DNA of 7,206 nt, taken from NCBI GenBank assembly GCA_002389265.1, contig DGOD01000051.1, positions 4,498 to 11,703 on the forward strand, given 5' to 3'. The position numbers and the translations under genes are program-made. The stretch comes from Gammaproteobacteria bacterium UBA4475. GTDB lineage: Bacteria; Pseudomonadota; Gammaproteobacteria; Pseudomonadales; Azotimanducaceae. This document shows, in pieces, positions 1-5,127 of this stretch. The notes below the pieces were generated by a model, which did no database searches, was not told where the DNA came from, and saw nothing but the letters and a program-made list of their open reading frames with translations. Numbering within the stretch: position 1 is the stretch's first letter; the number at the start of each line of letters is the position of its first letter.

Positions 1-662
1 AGGTAAATTCGGTCTATCGCTTCATTGATGACCAGTGGCGCCCTTTGCGGTAGACGCTCGCCAGCGCGCAGTTTATCTATATAACTGAGCCCCATTAAAC
101 CGGGCATTGATATCTGGGCCACGTCCCCAACGTTGAAATAACTATGCAATGCAAGACTGACGGGCACGGTGACTGTTGAGCGATTATGCGTATCCAACTG
201 CAACCAAAGCGAGTCTGACAGTCGTACGGTGACTGTCAGCTCAATATCACCGTTGGCGCACCACTCAGAGAGTTCAGGCGTCGCTAACACCAGACGTAAT
301 TGGATACCGGTAAAATCGTCTTTGACTTCGCTGTTGATCACCTCGAAACCGCTGGTGCGCGCATAGCCATGCTGGGGATAATCGGGTCGTGAGGGGTGAG
401 CACCAAACCAGGGCCAACACAAAGGAATACCACCACGAATGGCTTTTCCTGGTTGGTAACTCGCGCTCTGACTTGTCCACAACAACGCGGCATCGGCTCC
501 GAGCTGACAGGCAGTAATGTGAGCGCCTTGCAGATAGACCATTAACGCTGAGTCTTTAAAACGCAGCTCCACCCGCGCCTGGCCCTGCACATCAAGACCA
601 AACTCGACGCAACCCGGCCGGCCATACTGCGCGTTACACCGGTCAATATCACTTTGTTGCAT
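1..662 (-). CDS. YeaD-type D-hexose-6-phosphate mutarotase (glucose-6-phosphate 1-epimerase), C-terminus cut by window edge
   Basis: The open frame starts at the ATG at 662-660 and runs off the left edge after 220 codons, so roughly the last quarter of a family usually near 290-300 aa is missing. Family hallmarks are visible: RGGIPLCWPWFG at residues 76-87, the HGYAR motif at 98-102 and LHSYFNVGD at 172-180, where His173 matches the general-acid histidine of galactose-mutarotase-like folds. The catalytic Glu is expected beyond or near the edge. The enzyme interconverts the alpha and beta anomers of glucose-6-phosphate and related sugars in the cytoplasm. The start has only a weak Shine-Dalgarno (GTAAG). 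It lies 76 nt downstream of the carbinolamine dehydratase-like gene on the same strand, with a perfect palindrome between them, so it may be a distal operon member or have its own control. The family call rests on motifs I recognise; the exact substrate is inference. Confidence 0.85.
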   Translation of the reverse strand, partial: MQQSDIDRCNAQYGRPGCVEFGLDVQGQARVELRFKDSALMVYLQGAHITACQLGADAALLWTSQSASYQPGKAIRGGIPLCWPWFGAHPSRPDYPQHGYARTSGFEVINSEVKDDFTGIQLRLVLATPELSEWCANGDIELTVTVRLSDSLWLQLDTHNRSTVTVPVSLALHSYFNVGDVAQISMPGLMGLSYIDKLRAGERLPQRAPLVINEAIDRIY

Positions 663-705
663 AACACTTACCGATCAGTCATTGACGAAAGGACTCATTA
701 AGCTC

Positions 706-721
706 GTTGTGACGTCACAAC
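706..721. promoter_or_regulatory. Perfect 16-bp palindrome GTTGTGACGTCACAAC
   Basis: This sequence equals its own reverse complement over all 16 bases. It lies in the 76-nt gap between the carbinolamine dehydratase-like gene and the mutarotase gene. As RNA it could fold into a 6-bp stem with an ACGT loop, but no U-tract follows on the minus strand, so an intrinsic terminator is unlikely. A dimeric regulator site for the mutarotase gene is the better guess. It is not a CRP site, because the TGTGA and TCACA halves are 2 nt apart instead of 6. Confidence 0.4.
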
Positions 722-738
722 ACAAGCCCGCCCGGCAA

Positions 739-999
739 TCACTGCTTGGAATCTAGAATCGCGATCACGCCGGGATGGGTTTCTATCGCCCGCGCAAGCA
801 GGCGGTCCTTATCAGTCACTTGGTGGCCGGCGTCATGAGTTGTCAGTTTTATCTGCACCCGATTATAAACGTTAGACCATTCAGGATGATGGCCATGGGC
901 TTCCGCGAGCTCAGCAACCAATGTCATGAACGCAAACGCCGACACAAAATCGGCAAAAACCAAGTCTGCAATCAAGAAGTTATCCTGCTCGCGCCACAT
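739..999 (-). CDS. Pterin-4a-carbinolamine dehydratase-like protein (PCD/DCoH/PhhB family)
   Basis: An 86-aa protein. The classic member dehydrates 4a-hydroxytetrahydrobiopterin during tetrahydropterin recycling for aromatic amino acid hydroxylases; homologs also exist in organisms without them. The family active-site pattern is complete: Glu33, then His37-His38-Pro39, Tyr45, His55 and Asp65, with spacings that fit the PCD signature (E-x3-HHP-x5-Y-x9-H-x9-D). The frame is open further upstream to 1155, but that extension lies inside the coq4 gene. The ATG at 999-997 is preferred because a TGAGG Shine-Dalgarno sits 8 nt ahead and Trp2 onward matches the family start. The gene begins 17 nt after the coq4 stop, so the two are very likely co-transcribed. 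No phenylalanine hydroxylase or molybdopterin gene is in the window, so the substrate is open. The family is certain; the role next to coq4 is unknown. Confidence 0.88.
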   Translation of the reverse strand: MWREQDNFLIADLVFADFVSAFAFMTLVAELAEAHGHHPEWSNVYNRVQIKLTTHDAGHQVTDKDRLLARAIETHPGVIAILDSKQ

Positions 1000-1016
1000 A
1001 CTCGAAGCCTCAGAGC

Positions 1017-1730
1017 TCAAGAGGTTTGGGTATAGGCCGCAGTTGAAGCCGCCGATAAGCTCAAGTAAACATCGGGTCGTCCAACATTCAACAGGTCCCG
1101 CACCTGCGCCAAGGGGAGTTGCAACAATGTTTCCCACTCCTGCTGAGGCAACCAAGCCGCACGTTTGCCAAGGCGATAACCCTGTCGCAGCGATTTGAAG
1201 ATGGAAAAGCCATAGTGCTTGGCCAGCTTCAAGCCGCCGACCAAAGCAATGACACCCAGACCTCGATTGCGGGTCTGCGCATAGGTAAACGCAAGCAGTG
1301 AGGCCTCACCAGCAATGTCACGCCCATAGCCAGTTACCACATGCCAAAGATCGTGCTGATCGCGCTGGCGTAACATAAATCGCTGCGAGTCTTTATCACC
1401 CTCCTCCTGCAGACGTGTGGTTTCACTGGCTTCCACTAAACCATCGAAAGACAGATTTTCCGAATCCAGGAAGTGCAGGTAGGCTCGACCCAGGCTATCG
1501 GCAGACATGGCCTGCAGGGCGTCGCGTGCACGCAGGCTATCCAGCAGACTGCCTTGGGTCGCGAGAATCCGCTGACCACTTGGAGTCTGCTTGAATCGAG
1601 CGGCACTTTTTTCGTTGGCGTTGCCCGCCATGGCTTCAATAACTTCAAACACTTTCCGCGTATCATCTGGGTTGCGGACAAGTTCCTTGAGCGCCCTTAA
1701 GGCAACCAGCGGCTGCATTCTATTAGCCAT
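1017..1730 (-). CDS. Coq4-family protein (ubiquinone biosynthesis protein Coq4 homolog)
   Basis: A 237-aa protein. Eukaryotic Coq4 is a mitochondrial ubiquinone-synthesis protein with a metal-binding HDxxHx11E motif, implicated in removing and replacing the C1 carboxyl of the quinone head-group precursor. Here the motif is intact: His126, Asp127, His130 and Glu142 with exactly 11 residues between the last two. The stretch before it (SGQRIL near 51-56, LGRAYLHFL near 80-88) also matches the family layout. No signal peptide is seen; 157-170 ([14 protein letters not shown]) is a short hydrophobic stretch that might touch membrane lipid. The ATG at 1730-1728 is supported by GGAG 7 nt upstream; a second in-frame ATG is at 1718-1716. 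Transcription likely starts near 1759 from the promoter described separately. It heads a unit with the downstream dehydratase-like gene. Canonical gammaproteobacterial Ubi pathways lack Coq4, so an accessory or unrelated quinone/lipid role is possible. Confidence 0.85.
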   Translation of the reverse strand: MANRMQPLVALRALKELVRNPDDTRKVFEVIEAMAGNANEKSAARFKQTPSGQRILATQGSLLDSLRARDALQAMSADSLGRAYLHFLDSENLSFDGLVEASETTRLQEEGDKDSQRFMLRQRDQHDLWHVVTGYGRDIAGEASLLAFTYAQTRNRGLGVIALVGGLKLAKHYGFSIFKSLRQGYRLGKRAAWLPQQEWETLLQLPLAQVRDLLNVGRPDVYLSLSAASTAAYTQTS

Positions 1731-1765
1731 GGGTATACTCCAAATTTTGGTTAGTCACGGTGTAA

Positions 1766-1793
1766 ATCATAATGTTATTAACATTTGTGTCAA
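1766..1793 (-). promoter_or_regulatory. Sigma70-type promoter for the coq4-family gene
   Basis: On the minus strand a perfect -35 box TTGACA (1793-1788) is followed after 16 nt by TATGAT (1771-1766), a 5/6 match to the -10 box. Initiation would fall near 1759, leaving a leader of about 29 nt with GGAG before the ATG at 1730. The spacer is almost entirely occupied by the palindrome at 1771-1785, the classic placement for a repressor operator. Confidence 0.65.
1771..1785. promoter_or_regulatory. Probable TetR-family operator within the coq4 promoter spacer
   Basis: A perfect inverted repeat, AATGTTA-T-TAACATT (7-bp arms, 1-nt centre), lies between the -35 and -10 boxes and overlaps the first -10 base. 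Binding here would block RNA polymerase. The divergent neighbour encodes a TetR-family repressor, the natural candidate to bind it. A related sequence occurs at 1947-1969: read on the minus strand this site contains CACAAATGTTAATA, and the other reads CACAAATATGTTAATA on the plus strand, the same core apart from 2 nt. Confidence 0.55.
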
Positions 1794-1946
1794 TAGATCT
1801 CCCTCAAAAACTTGACCCGAAACTGCTAGCACGAATCACCTCCCCTCGACATCAAACCCAAATAGCCCAAACGCCCAGTACCGATGAATCGAATCATTAG
1901 GGCTTGAATGCCAACCAGTTGCGGTGAGACAGTCCCAACGTTAGTA

Positions 1947-1969
1947 TTCACAAATATGTTAATAGTGAA
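1947..1969. promoter_or_regulatory. Imperfect palindrome upstream of the tetR-family gene, probable second operator
   Basis: A 23-bp imperfect inverted repeat with outer arms TTCAC and GTGAA; 8 of 11 position pairs match. It ends 14 nt before the regulator's start codon and includes the GTGAA part of its only Shine-Dalgarno candidate. It shares the ATGTTAATA core with the operator candidate at 1771-1785. A weak promoter could lie just upstream (TTGCGG at 1919-1924, 17-nt spacer, TAGTAT at 1942-1947), which would place the palindrome over the transcription start and fit autoregulation. That promoter match is poor and offered only as a possibility. From 1801 to 1918 I see no gene or clear motif. 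Confidence 0.4.
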
Positions 1970-1983
1970 GGCAGATAACTGTC

Positions 1984-2607
1984 ATGGCGATTTCGCAGCG
2001 AGTTCGCAGAAGCCCAGAAGAGGCCCGCGCAATGATCTTGGCAATCGCCGGCAAGCGTCTGGCGGACCACGGCATTCGCGGCCTGAACATTAAAGATATT
2101 GCTCAAGATGCCGGCATCAACCATGGCACGCTGCTCCATCATTTTGGCAGCGCCGAGGGTATGCGTACCGCCCTACTGACTAACTTGACGGCAGCTTTGA
2201 TCGCCGATATGTCGGCTATCCTGAATTCTGACGCACCGGCTGATACGATCTTTATGGAGCTATTTCGGCTCATGTCTCAGTCTGGTCACAACAAACTGCT
2301 GGCCTGGCGCGCCCTGGAGGACGCTGAATACAGCCCGCTTACCGAGGGACCGTCGGAAAAACTGATTCAGCAAATCCTAGACGGTGTGACCCGGCGTATT
2401 CAGGGCCGGGACATCACGCTGGCGCAAAACATCATTTTTCTAGCGCTGTCTTCCGCTGTCGGTTGGGGTATCTGTGGCCCGGCATTAAAACAATCTCTGG
2501 GCATGAGTCGCACCCAACAGGATCAATTTCCAGCCTGGGTTGGCGAGCAGCTGCCGAAACTAATTCAGGACCAACCTACAGCGCACGAAAACAGGAATAA
2601 ATCATGA
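1984..2607 (+). CDS. TetR/AcrR-family transcriptional regulator
   Basis: A 207-aa DNA-binding repressor-type protein. The N-terminal TetR domain spans roughly residues 12-60: a first helix (ARAMILAIAGKRLADHG, 14-30), then the helix-turn-helix near 36-55 (IKDIAQDAGINHGTLLHHFG), with HGTLLHHFG in place of the usual TLYYHF. The rest (about 70-195) is helical and variable, as expected for the ligand-binding and dimer domain; the ligand cannot be read from sequence. An in-frame TAA at 1975-1977 rules out any longer start. The Shine-Dalgarno GAAGG is rather far (12 nt) from the ATG. It is transcribed divergently from the coq4-family gene, with two related palindromes between them, and its stop overlaps the next start (ATGA). 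It probably represses both its own operon and the coq4 side, unless its ligand releases it. Confidence 0.93.
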   Translation: MAISQRVRRSPEEARAMILAIAGKRLADHGIRGLNIKDIAQDAGINHGTLLHHFGSAEGMRTALLTNLTAALIADMSAILNSDAPADTIFMELFRLMSQSGHNKLLAWRALEDAEYSPLTEGPSEKLIQQILDGVTRRIQGRDITLAQNIIFLALSSAVGWGICGPALKQSLGMSRTQQDQFPAWVGEQLPKLIQDQPTAHENRNKS

Positions 2608-3062
2608 CTGATACTCAAAAAGTCGGACAAGGCGCATTGCCCCCTAGATGGTTAATCAAAGGATTCACTAAACTTCACGTGGCGTTGAATAACATGAGCG
2701 GCGGCACACTTTTCAATCAACTCGGTGGCGATGATGTCGTCTTCGTCACCATGACCGGCGCCAAGAGCCAGCGTCAGATAACCATTCCACTCATGTACGT
2801 GCCTTATCTAGATGGTGTTTTACTGGTCGCCTCACAGGGCGGCGCGCCCAGAAATCCAGTCTGGTACAACAATCTGGTTAAGCACCCAGATATTATCGTT
2901 GTCCATCGCGGCCGGAAGATGCTCTTGACTGCCCGTCTGGCCACCGCGGCAGAAAAACCAGCGATGTGGCCCGTGTGTGACCAATATTACAAACCCTTTG
3001 TTGACTACCGAGCCCGAACCGACCGCGACATCCCAATATTTGTCTGCGAACCCAGGCATTGA
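2604..3062 (+). CDS. Ddn-type (deazaflavin/F420-dependent) nitroreductase/quinone reductase family protein
   Basis: A 152-aa single-domain split-beta-barrel protein, close to the length of mycobacterial Ddn (Rv3547), which uses reduced F420 to reduce quinones and nitroimidazoles. Matching elements are TGAKSQRQITIPLMY at 51-65 (the TG-K/R-S region that contacts the cofactor phosphate in Ddn), VASQGGAPRNPVWYNNL at 75-91, a Tyr pair at 128-129 plus Tyr135, and the C-terminal RTDRDIPIF at 138-146. The start overlaps the tetR stop by 4 nt (ATGA), indicating translational coupling; AGGA lies 7 nt ahead. Being second in the regulator's operon suggests its substrate may be the regulator's inducer or related to it, which is inference. 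Few gammaproteobacteria are known to make F420, so F420, FMN or another cofactor remains open. Confidence 0.87.
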   Translation: MTDTQKVGQGALPPRWLIKGFTKLHVALNNMSGGTLFNQLGGDDVVFVTMTGAKSQRQITIPLMYVPYLDGVLLVASQGGAPRNPVWYNNLVKHPDIIVVHRGRKMLLTARLATAAEKPAMWPVCDQYYKPFVDYRARTDRDIPIFVCEPRH

Positions 3063-3084
3063 GCTTACAGGCTCGGAAGCACCC

Positions 3085-3375
3085 ATGAATATCGACGTCA
3101 CCGAATTACCCGGGAACGACATAAGCTGTTCCAATTGTTTGGCATGTTGCTGTCGGCTGGAAGTCTTTCTCATTACCGAGACCGGCGTGCCCCCCCGGTA
3201 CATCGAGACCGACGAATGGGGCGGAGAAACCATGGCGCGCTTGTCTGACGGTTGGTGCGCAGCGCTGGATCGCGAGACAATGCTGTGTACCATTTACGAA
3301 CAACGACCCTGGGTTTGTCGAGAATTTGCGGTCGCCTCCTATGAGTGTGGGCTCGAGCGCGCCAAGTATCTCTAA
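3085..3375 (+). CDS. YkgJ-family cysteine-cluster protein (putative zinc/iron-chelating domain)
   Basis: A 96-aa protein with a CxxCxxCC cluster at Cys15, Cys18, Cys21 and Cys22 (extended by Cys23), and further cysteines at 58, 68, 78 and 88. The RPWVCREF segment at 74-81 is the family's usual C-terminal metal-site element. Members are thought to bind zinc or iron, possibly an Fe-S cluster; no enzymatic role is established. The frame is open back to an ATG at 2977, but that extension lies inside the ddn-type gene and is not family-like. The ATG at 3085 has GGAAG 5 nt upstream and starts 22 nt after the ddn-type stop. It is small but complete for the family. Co-transcription with its neighbours is likely from spacing; its relation to them is unknown. 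Confidence 0.87.
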   Translation: MNIDVTELPGNDISCSNCLACCCRLEVFLITETGVPPRYIETDEWGGETMARLSDGWCAALDRETMLCTIYEQRPWVCREFAVASYECGLERAKYL

Positions 3376-3414
3376 CCCACAATGGCTCATACGTCACTCA
3401 CTGCTGGAAACATC

Positions 3415-3969
3415 ATGCACCCATCAACCACCACCATTGGCCTCGTCAACCCCAAGACCCCAGAGAATATGGGCGCAGTCATGCGCGCTGCTGGCTGCTT
3501 CGATGCCCAGGCGATTCTGTATACGGGCGAACGTTATGATCGCGCTGCGCGCTTCAATACAGACACGAAACGTCGCAGCCTCAGCATTCCCCTGACCCAG
3601 GTGAGCGACCTGCTAGCAAGTCAGCCCAAAGGGGCAACTATCGTTTGTGTAGAGTTGGTTGAAGGCGCGACTCCCCTGCCCGACTTTGTCCACCCCGAAA
3701 ACGCTTTCTATATTTTCGGTCCAGAAGACGGCACCCTCAGCCAACAGCTGATCGACCAGGCTGACGCCGTGATTTATATTCCTACGACCGGCTGCTTGAA
3801 CCTTGCCGCTACGGTAAACGTGGTTCTGTATGACAGAACGGCCAAGACGGCCGAGACTGTCACAGGTGATGCTCGAATACGCCTAAGTCGCGATACCAAC
3901 AACAGAGTCAAGGTGCGCAAAAGCCCTGCCGCAAACAGCCCGGCAGAAGTCGCGCCGAAGCCACAATAA
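3415..3969 (+). CDS. SPOUT (TrmH/SpoU) family RNA 2'-O-methyltransferase
   Basis: A 184-aa trefoil-knot methyltransferase, predicted to methylate a ribose 2'-OH in tRNA or rRNA using S-adenosylmethionine. Motif 1 is N12..N18MGAVMR24 (Asn18 and the catalytic Arg24), motif 2 is FGPEDG at 101-106, and motif 3 is IPTTGCLNLAATVN near 122-135. Motif 3 is shortened compared with TrmH, where a few extra residues precede the usual SLN; here it reads CLN. After the knot a basic, then Pro/Ala-rich tail (about residues 150-184) may contact RNA. I chose the ATG at 3415, with GGAAA just upstream (4-nt gap); an in-frame ATG at 3382 would add 11 residues but has no ribosome site. It follows the cysteine-cluster gene by 39 nt (6 nt with the longer start) and ends the operon ahead of a terminator. 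The RNA target is unknown. Confidence 0.87.
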   Translation: MHPSTTTIGLVNPKTPENMGAVMRAAGCFDAQAILYTGERYDRAARFNTDTKRRSLSIPLTQVSDLLASQPKGATIVCVELVEGATPLPDFVHPENAFYIFGPEDGTLSQQLIDQADAVIYIPTTGCLNLAATVNVVLYDRTAKTAETVTGDARIRLSRDTNNRVKVRKSPAANSPAEVAPKPQ

Positions 3970-4007
3970 AACTAATCAGACACACCACAAAACGTGACGC
4001 TCAGATA

Positions 4008-4050
4008 TAAAAAAAGGCAGGCACCGATAATCAGCGCCCACCTTTTTTTA
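4008..4050. terminator. Bidirectional intrinsic terminator between convergent genes
   Basis: An A7-GG tract (4009-4017) pairs with CC-T7 (4041-4049), and after a 2x2 mismatch GGC pairs with GCC. The loop is about 11 nt. Each strand therefore presents a hairpin ending in a run of U. It sits 38 nt past the SPOUT gene stop and 45 nt past the quinone reductase stop, so it can end transcription from both sides. The inner stem is short, so efficiency may be modest. Confidence 0.75.
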
Positions 4051-4095
4051 ATGTCCAACCTGGACTGACGCTGACTAATGCGCCATTAACCCGTC

Positions 4096-5073
4096 TTAGC
4101 TCGCATCAAATCGCGCCAACCGTTCTGAAATCAGGGTATGTGCCTCGCTCATGATGCGATCGATCAAGACTTGCACGGTAGGAATGTCGTACACCAAGCC
4201 GGCGACCATACCGCAGGACCAGGCTCCCGCCTCCATGGCACCATCAATCATCACCCGCGGATAAACGCCGGCCACCTCGGCAGCGATATCCTCAAACTTG
4301 AGACTGGCACCCATCGCCTTTTCCTTCTCAATAAGGCGCTCAACAGCCACATTGTTGAGTACCCGCTCAGTGTTACGCAAGGGCCGCATCACCAATCGCG
4401 TATCCAACTCCGAGGCTGCGAGAATCGCCTGCTTAACGTTCTCGTGCACTGGCGCTTCCTTCGTTGCGATAAAGCGAGTGCCCATATTCATGCCTTCCGC
4501 ACCCATCGCCAGCGAGGCCACCAAAGAACGCGCGTCGGCCATACCGCCGGAAGCCACAAAGGGAATTGTCAGTTCGTCTGCTGCACGTGGCAACAGAATA
4601 AAGTTCGGAATGTCGTCTTCACCGGGGTGACCGCCGCATTCAAAACCATCCACAGACACCGCATCACAACCAATCGCCTCGGCCTTCAAAGCATGTCTCA
4701 CCGAGGTACATTTGTGGATCACCTTGATATTTGCTGCTTTCAACATCGGCAGCCATTTCGCCGGATTATTGCCAGCGGTCTCTACAGCCTTGATACCGCT
4801 GTCGATGATGGTTTGCACCAAACCTGGATAATCCGGAGGCGTTACCGAAGGCAGAAATGTCAAATTAACACCAAACGGCTTGTCGGTCATGGCGCGACAG
4901 CGGTCAATCTCATTCTTGAGTTTTTCTGGCGTACCCTGAGTCAGACCGGTGATGATGCCGAGGCCGCCGGCGTTGGAAACCGCCGCCGCCATTTCTGCCA
5001 GACCGACGAAATGCATACCGCCTTGAATGATGGGGTGCTGGATGCCAAAGAGTTCCGTAATGCGTGTTTTCAT
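4096..5073 (-). CDS. PA1024-type NADH:quinone reductase (nitronate monooxygenase/2-nitropropane dioxygenase superfamily, FMN)
   Basis: A 325-aa TIM-barrel flavoprotein. The fold signatures are IIQGGM at 15-20, GVNLTFLP at 68-75, KVIHKCTSVRHALKAE at 117-132, DGFECGGHPGEDDIP at 142-156, the FMN-phosphate loops ASGGMADAR at 174-182 and MGTRFIAT at 197-204. These match, nearly word for word from memory, Pseudomonas aeruginosa PA1024 (328 aa), once annotated as nitronate monooxygenase but shown to be an NADH:quinone reductase without nitronate activity. Automated pipelines would probably still call this nitronate monooxygenase. It is cytoplasmic and likely reduces quinones by two electrons with NADH. 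The start has only a weak AGAG Shine-Dalgarno 8 nt upstream. It lies 54 nt downstream of the 2-oxoglutarate oxygenase gene with no promoter seen between them, so the two are probably co-transcribed, ending at the shared terminator. The family is certain; the preference for NADH and quinone is inferred. Confidence 0.9.
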   Translation of the reverse strand: MKTRITELFGIQHPIIQGGMHFVGLAEMAAAVSNAGGLGIITGLTQGTPEKLKNEIDRCRAMTDKPFGVNLTFLPSVTPPDYPGLVQTIIDSGIKAVETAGNNPAKWLPMLKAANIKVIHKCTSVRHALKAEAIGCDAVSVDGFECGGHPGEDDIPNFILLPRAADELTIPFVASGGMADARSLVASLAMGAEGMNMGTRFIATKEAPVHENVKQAILAASELDTRLVMRPLRNTERVLNNVAVERLIEKEKAMGASLKFEDIAAEVAGVYPRVMIDGAMEAGAWSCGMVAGLVYDIPTVQVLIDRIMSEAHTLISERLARFDAS

Positions 5074-5127
5074 AATAATGCTCTGTGAGAAAATGAATAA
5101 GTCGTCAGGTTAATAAATCGACAGTGT

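Noticed and set aside
706..721. CRP-like site, because TGTGA and TCACA halves are present
   Set aside because: The halves are 2 nt apart; CRP sites need 6.
1000..1155. A longer start for the carbinolamine dehydratase-like gene (138 aa)
   Set aside because: The extra 52 residues overlap the end of the coq4-family gene and show no family similarity, whereas the ATG at 999 has a good ribosome site and an in-family start.
2977..3084. A longer start for the cysteine-cluster protein (132 aa)
   Set aside because: The added 36 residues lie within the Ddn-type gene in another frame; the ATG at 3085 has GGAAG at good spacing.
2832..3293. A 153-codon minus-strand frame across the Ddn-type and cysteine-cluster genes
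   Set aside because: It is antisense to two well-supported genes, lacks motifs and has no ribosome site I can defend.
4138..5088. A 316-codon open frame on the plus strand opposite the quinone reductase gene
   Set aside because: Its translation is His/Arg-rich with no recognisable motif, and the minus-strand product is a clear full-length family member. It is a coding shadow.
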